Positions 42,177-51,300 of a stretch of DNA of 64,000 nucleotides are shown here, piece after piece. Both the position numbers and the translations under genes were made by a program. The notes under the pieces are model-generated. The model saw nothing but the letters and a program-made list of their open reading frames with translations, searched no databases and was not told where the DNA came from. Position 1 is the first letter of the stretch; every line of letters starts with the position of its first letter. Source of the stretch: Sulfolobaceae archaeon (GTDB lineage: Archaea; Thermoproteota; Thermoprotei_A; Sulfolobales; Sulfolobaceae); assembly GCA_026627305.1 (NCBI GenBank), contig JAPNVD010000030.1, forward strand, positions 1 through 64,000, in the 5' to 3' direction.

Positions 42177-42224
42177 TGATAAAAAGGGACTGAATTTATG
42201 ATGAATGCACGTCAGTCTGATTTA
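42169..42224 (+). ncRNA. C/D box methylation-guide sRNA overlapping the lysO-like stop codon
   Basis: Plus strand: C box GTGATGA (42173-42179), guide TAAAAAGGGA (42180-42189), D' box CTGA (42190-42193), 4-base spacer ATTT, C' box ATGATGA (42198-42204), guide ATGCACGTCAGT (42205-42216), D box CTGA (42217-42220). All four boxes match the consensus exactly. Predicted targets: UCCCU*UUUUA and ACUGA*CGUGCAU. The C box contains the TGA stop of the upstream transporter gene, so the RNA may be cut from that mRNA. The PadR-type gene follows 37 bases later. Confidence 0.88.
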
Positions 42225-42256
42225 TTAGATAATTCTTATATGTCTTTTAATATAGC

Positions 42257-42607
42257 ATGAAAGAGGAAAAAAGGAGATTTTCAGTTATAGGTGGTTTATT
42301 ACCAGTCTTAGTAGCGTATTTGCTGTATAGATATGGTGATATGTATGGATACGAGATTAAGAAGAGAATTGAAGAGCGATATCCTAAGAAGCTACCTCAA
42401 GGTATGATATATGTGGTTCTTAAGAGGTTAACAAATAGTGGAATTATATTAAGCTATGAAAAGGATGGTAAAAAATATTATAAGCTAACTGAAAATGGGA
42501 AGGAGTTTTTGGTGTATCATTTAATTGTACTCTCAAATGCAAAATCAATTATTGAAGAAATCTTAAATTACTTTTCAGAGGAAGGATCAAAAAGCCATAA
42601 TTCATAA
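42257..42607 (+). CDS. PadR-family transcriptional regulator
   Basis: A 116-residue winged helix of the PadR type: LLPVLVAYLLYRYGDMYGYEIKKRIEE, then LPQGMIYVVLKRLTNSGIILSYEKDGKKYYKLTENGKEFL (read in parts). The YGYEI and Y-x-x-L-x-R-L patterns are diagnostic. A short C-terminal helix would form the dimer. It is followed within 30 bases by the TldD/PmbA-like gene; the target is unknown. Confidence 0.88.
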   Translation: MKEEKRRFSVIGGLLPVLVAYLLYRYGDMYGYEIKKRIEERYPKKLPQGMIYVVLKRLTNSGIILSYEKDGKKYYKLTENGKEFLVYHLIVLSNAKSIIEEILNYFSEEGSKSHNS

Positions 42608-42636
42608 ATCTGAGTGGTATTATTAAGTATAATACT

Positions 42637-43746
42637 GTGGTAGACGTATTATATAATGACGTTTTTTCTGAAGAGATTGAGGAATGGTTTGCGAGTAATG
42701 TGAACGGATATCAGTTGTATCTCACATCTACTAAAAATAGGCTAAATAGGGTACTCACTACTAGCGGTTGGTTCGTTTCTTCATTGCAGCTAATTGCTAG
42801 TTCATCTGTTCCTAGGAAACTAGAAAAGGAATTTGAAACGTGTGAAACATTCAAATTTGAAGGTATAAATGAATGGGATAAAGCATCACAGGTCTTGTCA
42901 GATCTCCTCAACAAATATCAACAGCTTACCGTTAAATCAAGAAAAATAAGGAGAGAGATCAGGAGCAAGGATTTTACGTGTACTGAAGAAAAAATTATAC
43001 ATATAGTCGAATTGAATGATATAAAATACGGTTTTATGGGAACCTTCAGCGAACTAAAGGATGTCGTGGATTATTTAAGTAAGTTAATGCCAACTCATAG
43101 GTTTGTATCATTACCTAAAAGGATTTGGAATCTCTCAAATAGGGTAACTGGAATATTAAGTCCAGAAGTTGTAGCTCATGTATTCAGCTTTTTCGTAAAG
43201 GAATTTTTAAACGGCAATAACCCAAGGGTGAAACTAGAAGAGAAAGTCTTGCCAGAAATTAATTTATTTGATGATCCATCATATAAGTGGTCTCCTTCAT
43301 TTTCCGTTTTTGATGATGAAGGTGTAAAAACCGAGAGAAAGGAATTAATAGGGGATGGGTTCGTAACAAACTATTTAGGCACTATTTTCTCGAAATATGG
43401 TAAACCTGGTAATGCTAGGGGCTATTTACCTTTACCTGATTATTTTACTCTAGTATTAAACGGTGGGGATTGGAAATTGGACGAGTTAATAGAGGATACA
43501 AAGGAAGGAGTATTAGTAAATGGAGTGAAGAGAACCGAACTTGTTGATGGTAGTGTTAGGATAATGCCGAAAGTTGTTAAAACACTGAAAGGTGAGGAAA
43601 TAAAAGTGAGGGAAATTGCAATACCTTTTCAGGAACTTCTAAGCTTAAACGGTGCTACTAAGGATTTATTAAGTACAATTGTTGATGAGAGTCATGGTGC
43701 TGTTGTACCTTACATTAGAATTCCTATCAGATTAATGATGTATTAA
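42637..43746 (+). CDS. TldD/PmbA family protein (peptidase U62-like)
   Basis: A 369-residue protein, GTG start. The C-terminal two thirds hold family segments: GILSPEVVAHVFSFF, SPSFSVFDDEGVKTERKELIGDG, YGKPGNARGY, and LDELIEDTKEGVLV. In TldD a HExxxH motif binds zinc; it is not seen here, so this is more like the PmbA (TldE) partner, which lacks it. The N-terminal part is divergent from bacterial proteins. TldD/E pairs process peptides such as microcin precursors in bacteria; the archaeal role is unknown, and no partner is visible in the window. Confidence 0.8.
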   Translation: MVDVLYNDVFSEEIEEWFASNVNGYQLYLTSTKNRLNRVLTTSGWFVSSLQLIASSSVPRKLEKEFETCETFKFEGINEWDKASQVLSDLLNKYQQLTVKSRKIRREIRSKDFTCTEEKIIHIVELNDIKYGFMGTFSELKDVVDYLSKLMPTHRFVSLPKRIWNLSNRVTGILSPEVVAHVFSFFVKEFLNGNNPRVKLEEKVLPEINLFDDPSYKWSPSFSVFDDEGVKTERKELIGDGFVTNYLGTIFSKYGKPGNARGYLPLPDYFTLVLNGGDWKLDELIEDTKEGVLVNGVKRTELVDGSVRIMPKVVKTLKGEEIKVREIAIPFQELLSLNGATKDLLSTIVDESHGAVVPYIRIPIRLMMY

Positions 43747-43766
43747 TCGTTAAAGCTAATTTTAAA

Positions 43767-43776
43767 GGTTTTAAAT
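43767..43776 (+). promoter_or_regulatory. TATA box of the sRNA/43853 gene unit
   Basis: GGTTTTAAAT lies about 26 bases upstream of 43798, the expected 5' end of the C/D sRNA. No TATA box is seen between the sRNA and the following coding region, so this one probably serves both. Confidence 0.5.
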
Positions 43777-43797
43777 GAGAGCATGTATAATAGCGGT

Positions 43798-43856
43798 AAT
43801 AATGATGAACGCGCCCTTATCTGATTGTTGTGAAGAGGGTCAGAGATCCTGAATGG
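43798..43856 (+). ncRNA. C/D box methylation-guide sRNA, apparent leader of the next gene
   Basis: Plus strand: C box ATGATGA (43802-43808), guide ACGCGCCCTTAT (43809-43820), D' box CTGA (43821-43824), 5-base spacer, C' box GTGAAGA (43830-43836, one mismatch), guide GGGTCAGAGATC (43837-43848), D box CTGA (43849-43852). Both guides are exactly 12 bases. Predicted targets: AUAAG*GGCGCGU and GAUCU*CUGACCC. The next base after the D box is the A of an ATG start codon, so sRNA and mRNA share a border or overlap. Confidence 0.87.
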
Positions 43857-44683
43857 TGACAAGCATGGATTTTATAGGATTAGCTGAAAATATGGGAATT
43901 GACAGAAATGCCGCAATAACCGTCTACAAAAGATTAAATGGTGGTTATTTTATAAAGATGTATTATTCAAGAATTCCAATGTTATATTCTTTACACGATT
44001 GGCCTAATTTGTACCTTAGAGTTTCAAAATACTATCCCATATTTGCTAAGCCGCAATATAATGAAGCTTTTGTATTGATGGTTTACTTAGATGTTTATAG
44101 TATATACGGAATGTCTGCAGGTGTTCTGAATTCTGAAATACCATTCAATTTAATAATTAATGAAATCTCGTTTATCTTTAAGAATGTAGAAAATTATGCA
44201 AATCAAAATAAGATATTTCCATATCCTCAGGATTTATCTTCTATAAATATAACTAAGGATTTTGATAGTTTTGTTAGAGATCTTATTAATAAGAGAATGC
44301 AGGAAATAAATACTGATATAGAGGTAGTATTAAATGATTTAGCTTACGATAGCGATCTGATGTCAGAAATCAAGGCTAAATATCCTTGGGCTAAGACGAT
44401 AACTAGGGATAAAGCATTAAGAGCTATATCTTTAGCTAAAAAACTAGATGATTTCTTGACTAAATACATGGATAAAATGGCTTTTCTAGTAGCTGGTACA
44501 ACAAAGTATTTTGACGAGCTTGTTATAACGCAAGGGTTATACTCAGCAATAACCAAGATAAACGAGGAATATAAAGCACTACAAGAGGGTAAAGTAAAAG
44601 AAGAGAATATTGCATTAAGTTCCTTTTATTCTAGACTTATGGAGATAATAGATAAGGTAAAGAACGAGGGTAAATATTTTTAA
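43853..44683 (+). CDS. Protein of unknown function following an sRNA
   Basis: A 276-residue soluble, mainly helical protein, rich in Tyr, Ile and Asn. No motif is recognised; segments include MYYSRIPMLYSLHDWPNLYLR near residue 37 and a helical C-terminal half. The ATG at 43853 directly follows the D box of the sRNA; the next ATG at 43865 (MDFIGLAENMG) would leave 12 bases for the sRNA tail and may be the true start. Its end overlaps the convergent dehydrogenase gene by 4 bases. Confidence 0.6.
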   Translation: MVTSMDFIGLAENMGIDRNAAITVYKRLNGGYFIKMYYSRIPMLYSLHDWPNLYLRVSKYYPIFAKPQYNEAFVLMVYLDVYSIYGMSAGVLNSEIPFNLIINEISFIFKNVENYANQNKIFPYPQDLSSINITKDFDSFVRDLINKRMQEINTDIEVVLNDLAYDSDLMSEIKAKYPWAKTITRDKALRAISLAKKLDDFLTKYMDKMAFLVAGTTKYFDELVITQGLYSAITKINEEYKALQEGKVKEENIALSSFYSRLMEIIDKVKNEGKYF

Positions 44684-45627
44684 ACTTCATATATCATTGG
44701 CTTTCCTTCTAAACCTCTCCTAAGGTTTTCTACAGCTATTTCTGCCATTTTATATCTCGTATCGTATGTAGCGCTCCCAATATGGGGTGTTAAGACTATA
44801 TTATTAAACTTTAATAATGGGTGGTCTTTACTTATCGGTTCCTCTTCAAAAACATCTAACGCTGCCCCAGCTATCCACTTTTCTTCTAAGGCTTTTACTA
44901 AGGCTTTTTCATCAACTACTTTTCCTCTAGAACCGTTAATTAAAAAGGCTGTTCTTTTCATCTTTCTTAACCTTTCTTCATTTATTAAATGATAAGTTGA
45001 AGGATTTAGATCCACAGTTAATACTACGAAATCAGACTGTGATAATAGAGTATCTAAGTCTACATATTCAGCATCTACATCTTCTTTCCTTGTTCTAGAA
45101 TAGTAAATAACTCTCATGTTAAAGCCTTTAGCCCTCCTAACAAGAGCTCTGCCTATCCTTCCCATACCTATTATTCCCATTGTTTTCCCATGTATGTCAT
45201 AGCCTAGTAGGAAATCTGGAGTCCATGGTATCTTCCATTCTCCATTTCTCACTATTCTATCTCCTTCAACTATCCTTCTTGCGACAGCCATCATGATTCC
45301 AAATATAAGATCGGCAGTGGTCTCTGTTAATACTTCAGGAGTATATCCAATTCTTATTCCTCTATTCTTAGCATAATTTATATCTATGTGATCATATCCT
45401 ACGCTAAGGGTACTAATTACCTTTAAATTTGGCGAGCTATCAATTATCTCTTTATCTATCTTGTTTGTTAAGGAGACTAATAATCCATCTTTATCACGTG
45501 CGTGCTCTATTATCCAATTTTTATCTGGCGGTGTTTCCTTATCCCATAATTCAACTTCTGCAAACTCTTTAACTTTGTTTACATATTCCTTGAAGAGATT
45601 AAAGGTGATAAGAACCTTATATTTCAT
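44680..45627 (-). CDS. D-2-hydroxyacid dehydrogenase (glyoxylate reductase-like)
   Basis: A 315-residue NAD(P)-dependent enzyme. It has the substrate-loop LSVGYDHID near residue 74, Rossmann GMGRIGRALVRRAKGF near 154, the catalytic Arg in NGSRGKVVDE near 235, Glu in FEEEP near 265, and His in LTPHIGSAT near 286. The YYSRTRKE end of the second strand (Arg after Ser) favours NADP. Archaeal relatives reduce glyoxylate or hydroxypyruvate. Two neighbouring genes on the plus strand flank it with tight borders. Confidence 0.9.
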   Translation of the reverse strand: MKYKVLITFNLFKEYVNKVKEFAEVELWDKETPPDKNWIIEHARDKDGLLVSLTNKIDKEIIDSSPNLKVISTLSVGYDHIDINYAKNRGIRIGYTPEVLTETTADLIFGIMMAVARRIVEGDRIVRNGEWKIPWTPDFLLGYDIHGKTMGIIGMGRIGRALVRRAKGFNMRVIYYSRTRKEDVDAEYVDLDTLLSQSDFVVLTVDLNPSTYHLINEERLRKMKRTAFLINGSRGKVVDEKALVKALEEKWIAGAALDVFEEEPISKDHPLLKFNNIVLTPHIGSATYDTRYKMAEIAVENLRRGLEGKPMIYEV

Positions 45628-45664
45628 AAATACATTTATTTTAAACGGATTTTAACGTTATCAT

Positions 45665-47041
45665 ATGGATTCCAGTAAAGCAAACGTTATACCACTAGTG
45701 GTTGATCAATCTTATCACCCATTACCTATAGGCAAACAGTTAACTGTCGCATTGCTCTCAGCAGATCTAGAAAGAGGGGAAAGCTTTGTAGCTGCTGAAT
45801 TGATAGGCTGGCCTTTGTTAATAAAGAAGGTCAATGAAGGAAAATACCTAATCTTTGATAAGTCAGAGGTATTATTTTCTAAATTTACAAAAAAAGTATA
45901 TCCAGATCTTTTCAGTATAGCTGAAGATTTGAAGAAGATCGAAAATCTCGATGATTTCATTAAGAGATTGGAACAGTTGAGATTAGATGAGATAAAGAGC
46001 AGCATAGAAATTAATATACCTTCGCTTATAAACGTAAATCTTTCTTATATAGATAAGCTAGAATTAGATAAAGAGTTCACAATTGATGAAACTTTACCTG
46101 AGAAGCTTACTATGGAAGATATTAAAACATATCTTAACATATTTATGGGATTGTGCAATGAGATTAACTCTCTAAAAAGTAACATATCTAATTTCGTAAG
46201 TGTTGTAGATTCTGTATATCTTAAGTTTAAGGAAAGGTTAGAGTCCGAAGCTGAAGAAGTGAAGAAAAAGTATTCTGAAGTAATAGAATATAAAAAATCT
46301 GAGATAGCAAAGAAGATTGAAGAGTTAGAGCCTAAACTAGAGCAAGAGTTGAGAGAGAAATATGATAGCTTTCTAAAAGAACTTATCGATGCTGAAGTAA
46401 ATCTAAGCAAAATGGAGGTAAGGTATGAGGCTGGACTCGTTGAAGAACCAGAAGTCAATGAGTTGAAGAAGAAGGTTGATGAAAAGATTTCACAATTAAT
46501 TAATATGAGAAAGGACGTAGAAAGCCCTTATTTAAAGATTATGAAGAATGAAAAGGAATTTATAAATTCTCAGTTGAACGAGATGAATAACTACTTATCA
46601 AACATAAACTCAAAGATCAAACTAGTGTCTGAGGCAATTAAAAAGTTTAAGATGAGAATAGATAAAGTAATGCAGGATTTGGATAACACTGAACGCTATT
46701 TAAACTCATTCTACAATTCATTTGAGAAGTTTAATGATGACGAAATAGAGATAATAATTCCATTTATCGTAATAAGAACTAATAAGAATAGAAACATAGT
46801 CATAAAGCCTATGATTTATAAAGGTAAAGCTCAAGGAATGTTAAGTAGATTATTCAAAAGAACAGATTTATATCTAGAGCATCAGATCAACCTTAGCATA
46901 TTCTTAAACTATCTTAAGAACTATCAAGATGTTAAAGATAATATAAGGGAAAAATATTCTCAAGAAATCAATGAAGGTCTTAAGGAAGTTGAAAAAGATG
47001 GCTGGAAAAGTAGGGATGATATAAACGAATTTTACTCCTAG
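45665..47041 (+). CDS. Coiled-coil protein of unknown function
   Basis: A 458-residue protein. An N-terminal region of about 90 residues (IPLVVDQSYHPLPIG, AAELIGWPLLIKKV) looks like a small globular domain. Residues about 160-370 are heptad-rich and charged, consistent with a long coiled coil. No Walker motif, zinc hook or membrane helix is present, so it is not an SMC protein. The C-terminal part is charged and mixed. I do not recognise a family. Its stop overlaps the HdrB-like gene on the other strand by 4 bases. Confidence 0.6.
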   Translation: MDSSKANVIPLVVDQSYHPLPIGKQLTVALLSADLERGESFVAAELIGWPLLIKKVNEGKYLIFDKSEVLFSKFTKKVYPDLFSIAEDLKKIENLDDFIKRLEQLRLDEIKSSIEINIPSLINVNLSYIDKLELDKEFTIDETLPEKLTMEDIKTYLNIFMGLCNEINSLKSNISNFVSVVDSVYLKFKERLESEAEEVKKKYSEVIEYKKSEIAKKIEELEPKLEQELREKYDSFLKELIDAEVNLSKMEVRYEAGLVEEPEVNELKKKVDEKISQLINMRKDVESPYLKIMKNEKEFINSQLNEMNNYLSNINSKIKLVSEAIKKFKMRIDKVMQDLDNTERYLNSFYNSFEKFNDDEIEIIIPFIVIRTNKNRNIVIKPMIYKGKAQGMLSRLFKRTDLYLEHQINLSIFLNYLKNYQDVKDNIREKYSQEINEGLKEVEKDGWKSRDDINEFYS

Positions 47042-47949
47042 AGATACTCTGCTATGTCCTTTATCTTAACCTCTTTATCGTTAACTTTAGACAAATTAGC
47101 ATAGCAAAATGGACAGGCTACAAGGATGTTTTTAGATACCTTCTTTAATTGTTTTAATCGTACTTCAGCTATTTTTCTACTGATTTGAGGATTAACTACC
47201 TCCAGTGGAGCACCGCAACATAAAGAGTTCTCTAAGCTTGTAACCATCCAATCGTCAACTATCCTTATACCTTCCTTTTTAGCCAAATCCCTATACTTTT
47301 CTCTTCTATTTAGAAATTTTGAATACAGACAAGAATCATGTACCACAAATTCATCCGTTATTCTAACCTTACCTCCAACATCCTTTATGAGATCTAGATA
47401 GCTATAAATCTCTATATCAAAATTATTTATGAACTCCCTATATCTTTCAAATGCATTTAGACTATGAGGATCCACAGTAATTATTTTCTTTACTCCTTTT
47501 TCCCTTAGTTTTAATGTAACCTTTTTGGCATATGTAGAGAACTCATCGTAAAATCCAGCCTCAAGAAGTAATGCGCCACTATAGGGTTCATCCTCATAAA
47601 GGTAGCCGAAATCTATTCCGTTTCTCTTTAAACTATTCGAAATGTTTCTCAAGATATTATATGCTCTATCTAGTTCAGCTTTTGGTGGTTTATAAAGCTT
47701 TAGGAAAGGCGTTAAATTTAGGGCATTATATATAAAGTTTTCAGGCAATTTTTCCAAAATTTCTGCTAGCCTTGAAGATAAGTATGCAATCTGATACATG
47801 CATCCAGTATAAAGAATGGTATCTCCTCCATATCTTATATTGGAAGAAGCCCAGCCTGTACATATTGACTTTTGAATAGGAAAAGGGACAAAATCATTAT
47901 TAAGAGTAGGTATTATTACCCTCTTGAAAAGTACCCTGTAATCATACAT
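47038..47949 (-). CDS. HdrB/GlpC-like iron-sulfur protein with one clear CCG domain
   Basis: A 303-residue protein. The C-terminal half has the cysteine-rich CCG pattern: VHDSCLYSKFL near residue 203, SLCCGAPLEV near 248, and VACPFCYANL near 285. This binds the special 4Fe-4S cluster of heterodisulfide reductase subunit B and relatives. The N-terminal half has only scattered cysteines (SICTGWASS, YTGCMYQIAY) that may complete a degenerate first repeat. It may act in thiol or sulfur redox chemistry; no HdrA or HdrC is next to it. Confidence 0.75.
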   Translation of the reverse strand: MYDYRVLFKRVIIPTLNNDFVPFPIQKSICTGWASSNIRYGGDTILYTGCMYQIAYLSSRLAEILEKLPENFIYNALNLTPFLKLYKPPKAELDRAYNILRNISNSLKRNGIDFGYLYEDEPYSGALLLEAGFYDEFSTYAKKVTLKLREKGVKKIITVDPHSLNAFERYREFINNFDIEIYSYLDLIKDVGGKVRITDEFVVHDSCLYSKFLNRREKYRDLAKKEGIRIVDDWMVTSLENSLCCGAPLEVVNPQISRKIAEVRLKQLKKVSKNILVACPFCYANLSKVNDKEVKIKDIAEYL

Positions 47950-47974
47950 TTTAAAACACCTATGAATGATATAT

Positions 47975-47986
47975 TTTTTATATATG
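47975..47986 (+). promoter_or_regulatory. TATA box for the gene at 48004
   Basis: TTTTTATATATG is centred about 24 bases before the GTG at 48004, which supports that codon as a leaderless start over the TTG at 47995. Confidence 0.5.
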
Positions 47987-48003
47987 CATAATAATTGTTA
48001 CTT

Positions 48004-48357
48004 GTGGATATAAAAACTAGAGAGAAAAATCAGAATAAAAGGAGGTTATCCGCTGAATCAATACTTGCTTTCAAAAAAGAGTTGAAGGCATTAGCTTTTG
48101 AACCAATATATGGAGAGTCCATAAAGGAGATAGCAGCAAAACTAACAGCGCAAATCGAAAAGTTGGCTGAGGAGTACGGGTACGAGATTATATTCTCTGA
48201 GAAGTCTGAAGTAGAGATAGAGGGAGACATCTACTACTTCGACTATATAATAAAGGTGAAAACAAAACATAACGGCGTTAGAAAGATGAAGGTCAGGGTT
48301 CAATACATTATGTACGATCAAAATTACTGGGTAGGCTTAATAACTGAAGTTAGGTAG
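48004..48357 (+). CDS. Small conserved-looking protein of unknown function
   Basis: A soluble protein of about 117 residues. A helical first half (SAESILAFKKELKALAFEP) is followed by a strand-rich half (VEIEGDIYYFDYIIKVKTK, then KMKVRVQYIMYDQNYWVGLITEVR in part). It is rich in Lys and Glu; no catalytic motif is seen. GTG at 48004 is preferred over TTG at 47995 on TATA spacing. Its end overlaps the sedolisin gene on the other strand by 8 bases. Confidence 0.5.
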   Translation: MDIKTREKNQNKRRLSAESILAFKKELKALAFEPIYGESIKEIAAKLTAQIEKLAEEYGYEIIFSEKSEVEIEGDIYYFDYIIKVKTKHNGVRKMKVRVQYIMYDQNYWVGLITEVR

Positions 48358-51300
48358 AGGTTCTCCTAAATAGTATAAATAACGCTATTATACCTATGAT
48401 GAAAGCTACGATCTCATAAGTTAGGAATGTCATTTTTAATGTTAAATTTTTAGGTGATATATAGCTGGTAATGTAAGTTACTGTCTGGGTTTGTATAGTA
48501 GTATTACTTTCTTTTGTTATAGTATAGATTTTTGAATTTATAACGTATTTATGGATGACCTGAGAATTAATTAGATATGCCGTACCATTGACTACAGTTA
48601 AGTTTTCTATTAGGGAATCAATAAATGTTGCGTTATGATTGGTAATAACTGCGTCTTTTATATACATATCGTATGCGACAGTTCCGTTAAAGTAATTAAC
48701 ATAAACATACGGAAGAACTATTATTTTAGAATTATAGTTAACAGGATATAGATTTAACGAGCTCCAACTTAAATAAGTATTAGTATCAGTAGGGAACCAA
48801 TTTGCCGATATGCCTTCTATTAGTATGTTCCACTCACCGCTGATTCCATAGGGCGAGTATCCTAATAGGTTTCCTTCTAGTCCACTAGGTATCTGAACGT
48901 AACCAATCCAAGTACCATTATGATAGCTTAACGGTACAACGAAATCTGAAGATAACTGATCATAGTAATAATTGAGATACGAAGGAATAACTATAGCTAC
49001 AAAAGTGCCTAAGGTAACCGGTGTTCCATTAGCATAATCAATGTTAGCCCTTATTTCAACAGTTTGGTTTTCATAAGCTAATGGTTGAACTAAGACATTA
49101 ACGTTTAGCGTTGAATTTGTCACATAGATCTGTGTCTCTCCTTCTCCTTCACTGACATAGGTGCCATTATCATAAACAGCCTTAGCAATTATATAATAGT
49201 AGCCTGGAGGTATATCTTTAGGAAGTGATATCTCCGATACGTAGTAGGATAAACCATTGTATGAAACCTCATTTACAGCAGTAGAATAGATAGGTTTTCC
49301 TTGAATATTTACAAGCTCTACTGTTATGTTAGGGTTGCCGTATCCCTCCTCAAACACTACAACTGTGAAGTTCTGTCCTAAAGCTATTATTTGTGGTTCA
49401 GTGATTATAGAGGGATAAACGTATGGCACTACGTAATAGCCTAGAACGAACTCCGAGAAACCAAAGGCGTCCTTTAATTTCAGCATATAAGTGCCAGCTA
49501 ACGTATGTAGATTAGAGAAGTTAATGTAACCAGTAAGCACTGCTGTAGAAGGTTTAATCGTAATTCCATACTGTGTGATGTTAATTATTATCCCTGGGCT
49601 TAAGTTATATTTATAAGTTAAATGCAATTGTGTTTGATTACTTACCCTATAGACATAAAGGGTAGTTGTGGGTGAGGAATTGGCTAGTTTTCCGTTAGGA
49701 TAAAAGGTCTCTATTAGTACTGGTATATCCTCAGGAACAGGAAACACTGCAATAGGTGGTAATAGGAACTCCACTTGATATCCTACAGTAATATAAGTGA
49801 ATCCTGAAACGCCTGATGCTGACACTATAATCTCTTCTACACCTGAACCTTGGGCTCTAAACTCTCCTATCCAGGCAGTTCCATTAAATGTAAGAGGAAA
49901 TTCTTCTATAATGTTGCTCCCATTATACACATAACCTCTTGGTGTTCCCTGTACATTATGCAAATATGCGACAACTTTTACCGTCTGGTTGTCTAGATAA
50001 GTTGTATTCGTAGCTGCTACTGTGATATAACTATTAGGTTTTGAGATTAGGTATACAAAATAGCCTGCATTTATATACCCTAAGCCTGTAACCGGATTTA
50101 AGGTAGAGTTAGCGATATATGGTGTGTTATATCCTAATTTTACGGGAACTATTGCTTTTGTTCCTTTAAGATCATATATTAATGGGTTTATAAATCCAAA
50201 CCTACCGCCAATTTGTGAGGCTAAGGCTATTATTCCACTAACTATCGGTGATGCTACAGATGTCCCTCCAACTAAAATAGTTTGATTATAGTAATAAAGT
50301 ATTGATATACCAGTGTAAGGGTTGGCATCTGCAACAACATCTGGAACCATTCTAAATCCATTAATTCCTTGATAAGTGGGTGCAGGGAAAATTGAACTAT
50401 AACCTCCTGTTGTAGCTCCAAATATACTTTGTCCTGCCCAAGCGGTCTGATAGGTCTGATTGTCGTTTGCAAACAATGAGGTTCCTCCAACTGCCAATAC
50501 ATAAGGAATACTCGCAGGTATATTCAGATTGCCGAAAGTCGATAGGAAGAAATTGTAACCATTCCCTCCAGCATCACCACTAGCGGCTACAAATGTAATT
50601 CCTTCTACTTCACCTAACCAGTATTCATAAATTAGGGACTGAACAAATGAGAGAGGTAAATATCCTAAATCCACATATAGTTCAGGTATACCAAAGCTCT
50701 GTGATACCACACTTACGTTGTCTTGAGAGTCTATGTATGCTATAGCAGCCTGAAGAGGATAATTGAGATTTACTACATAAAGAATTATACCTGCTCCTGG
50801 AGCTGTAGCATGTGCAACTTCAACGTCTAGAGAGATCTCCATTGCCCAACCTGATGCTATTCCATCGTTAGGATTGTAAGGTCCTATTGGGGAAATCTCG
50901 AAGAATGGTGGATTAGGTAAGTTATTCGCTTTATCAAATGAATAAAGTTGCTGGATGATATATGGGTCCCCTCCAAAATCTATTATGCCTATATTAACTC
51001 CGGAACCGTTAATACCTTTTTGTAAAAGCGGTGTTATATTGTATGCCCTCCAAAGATCTTTTATGCTAACACTGTTATAAGCAGCGGCCTGAGTTACATT
51101 GATTAAGAACTGCGGTCTTTCGAAGAGAAGGGATGTAATGTTAGTGCCTATGACTATTGCATCAAATGAAGGAGATCCTAAGAATTGATAAACTGTTTTA
51201 CCTTGTACTCTTGTAATTATAAATTGACCATTAAGTGCGCGTTCAAGTGTACTAACTTTACCCGAGGCCACTATAACATTTAGATATGTTGTAACGTTCA

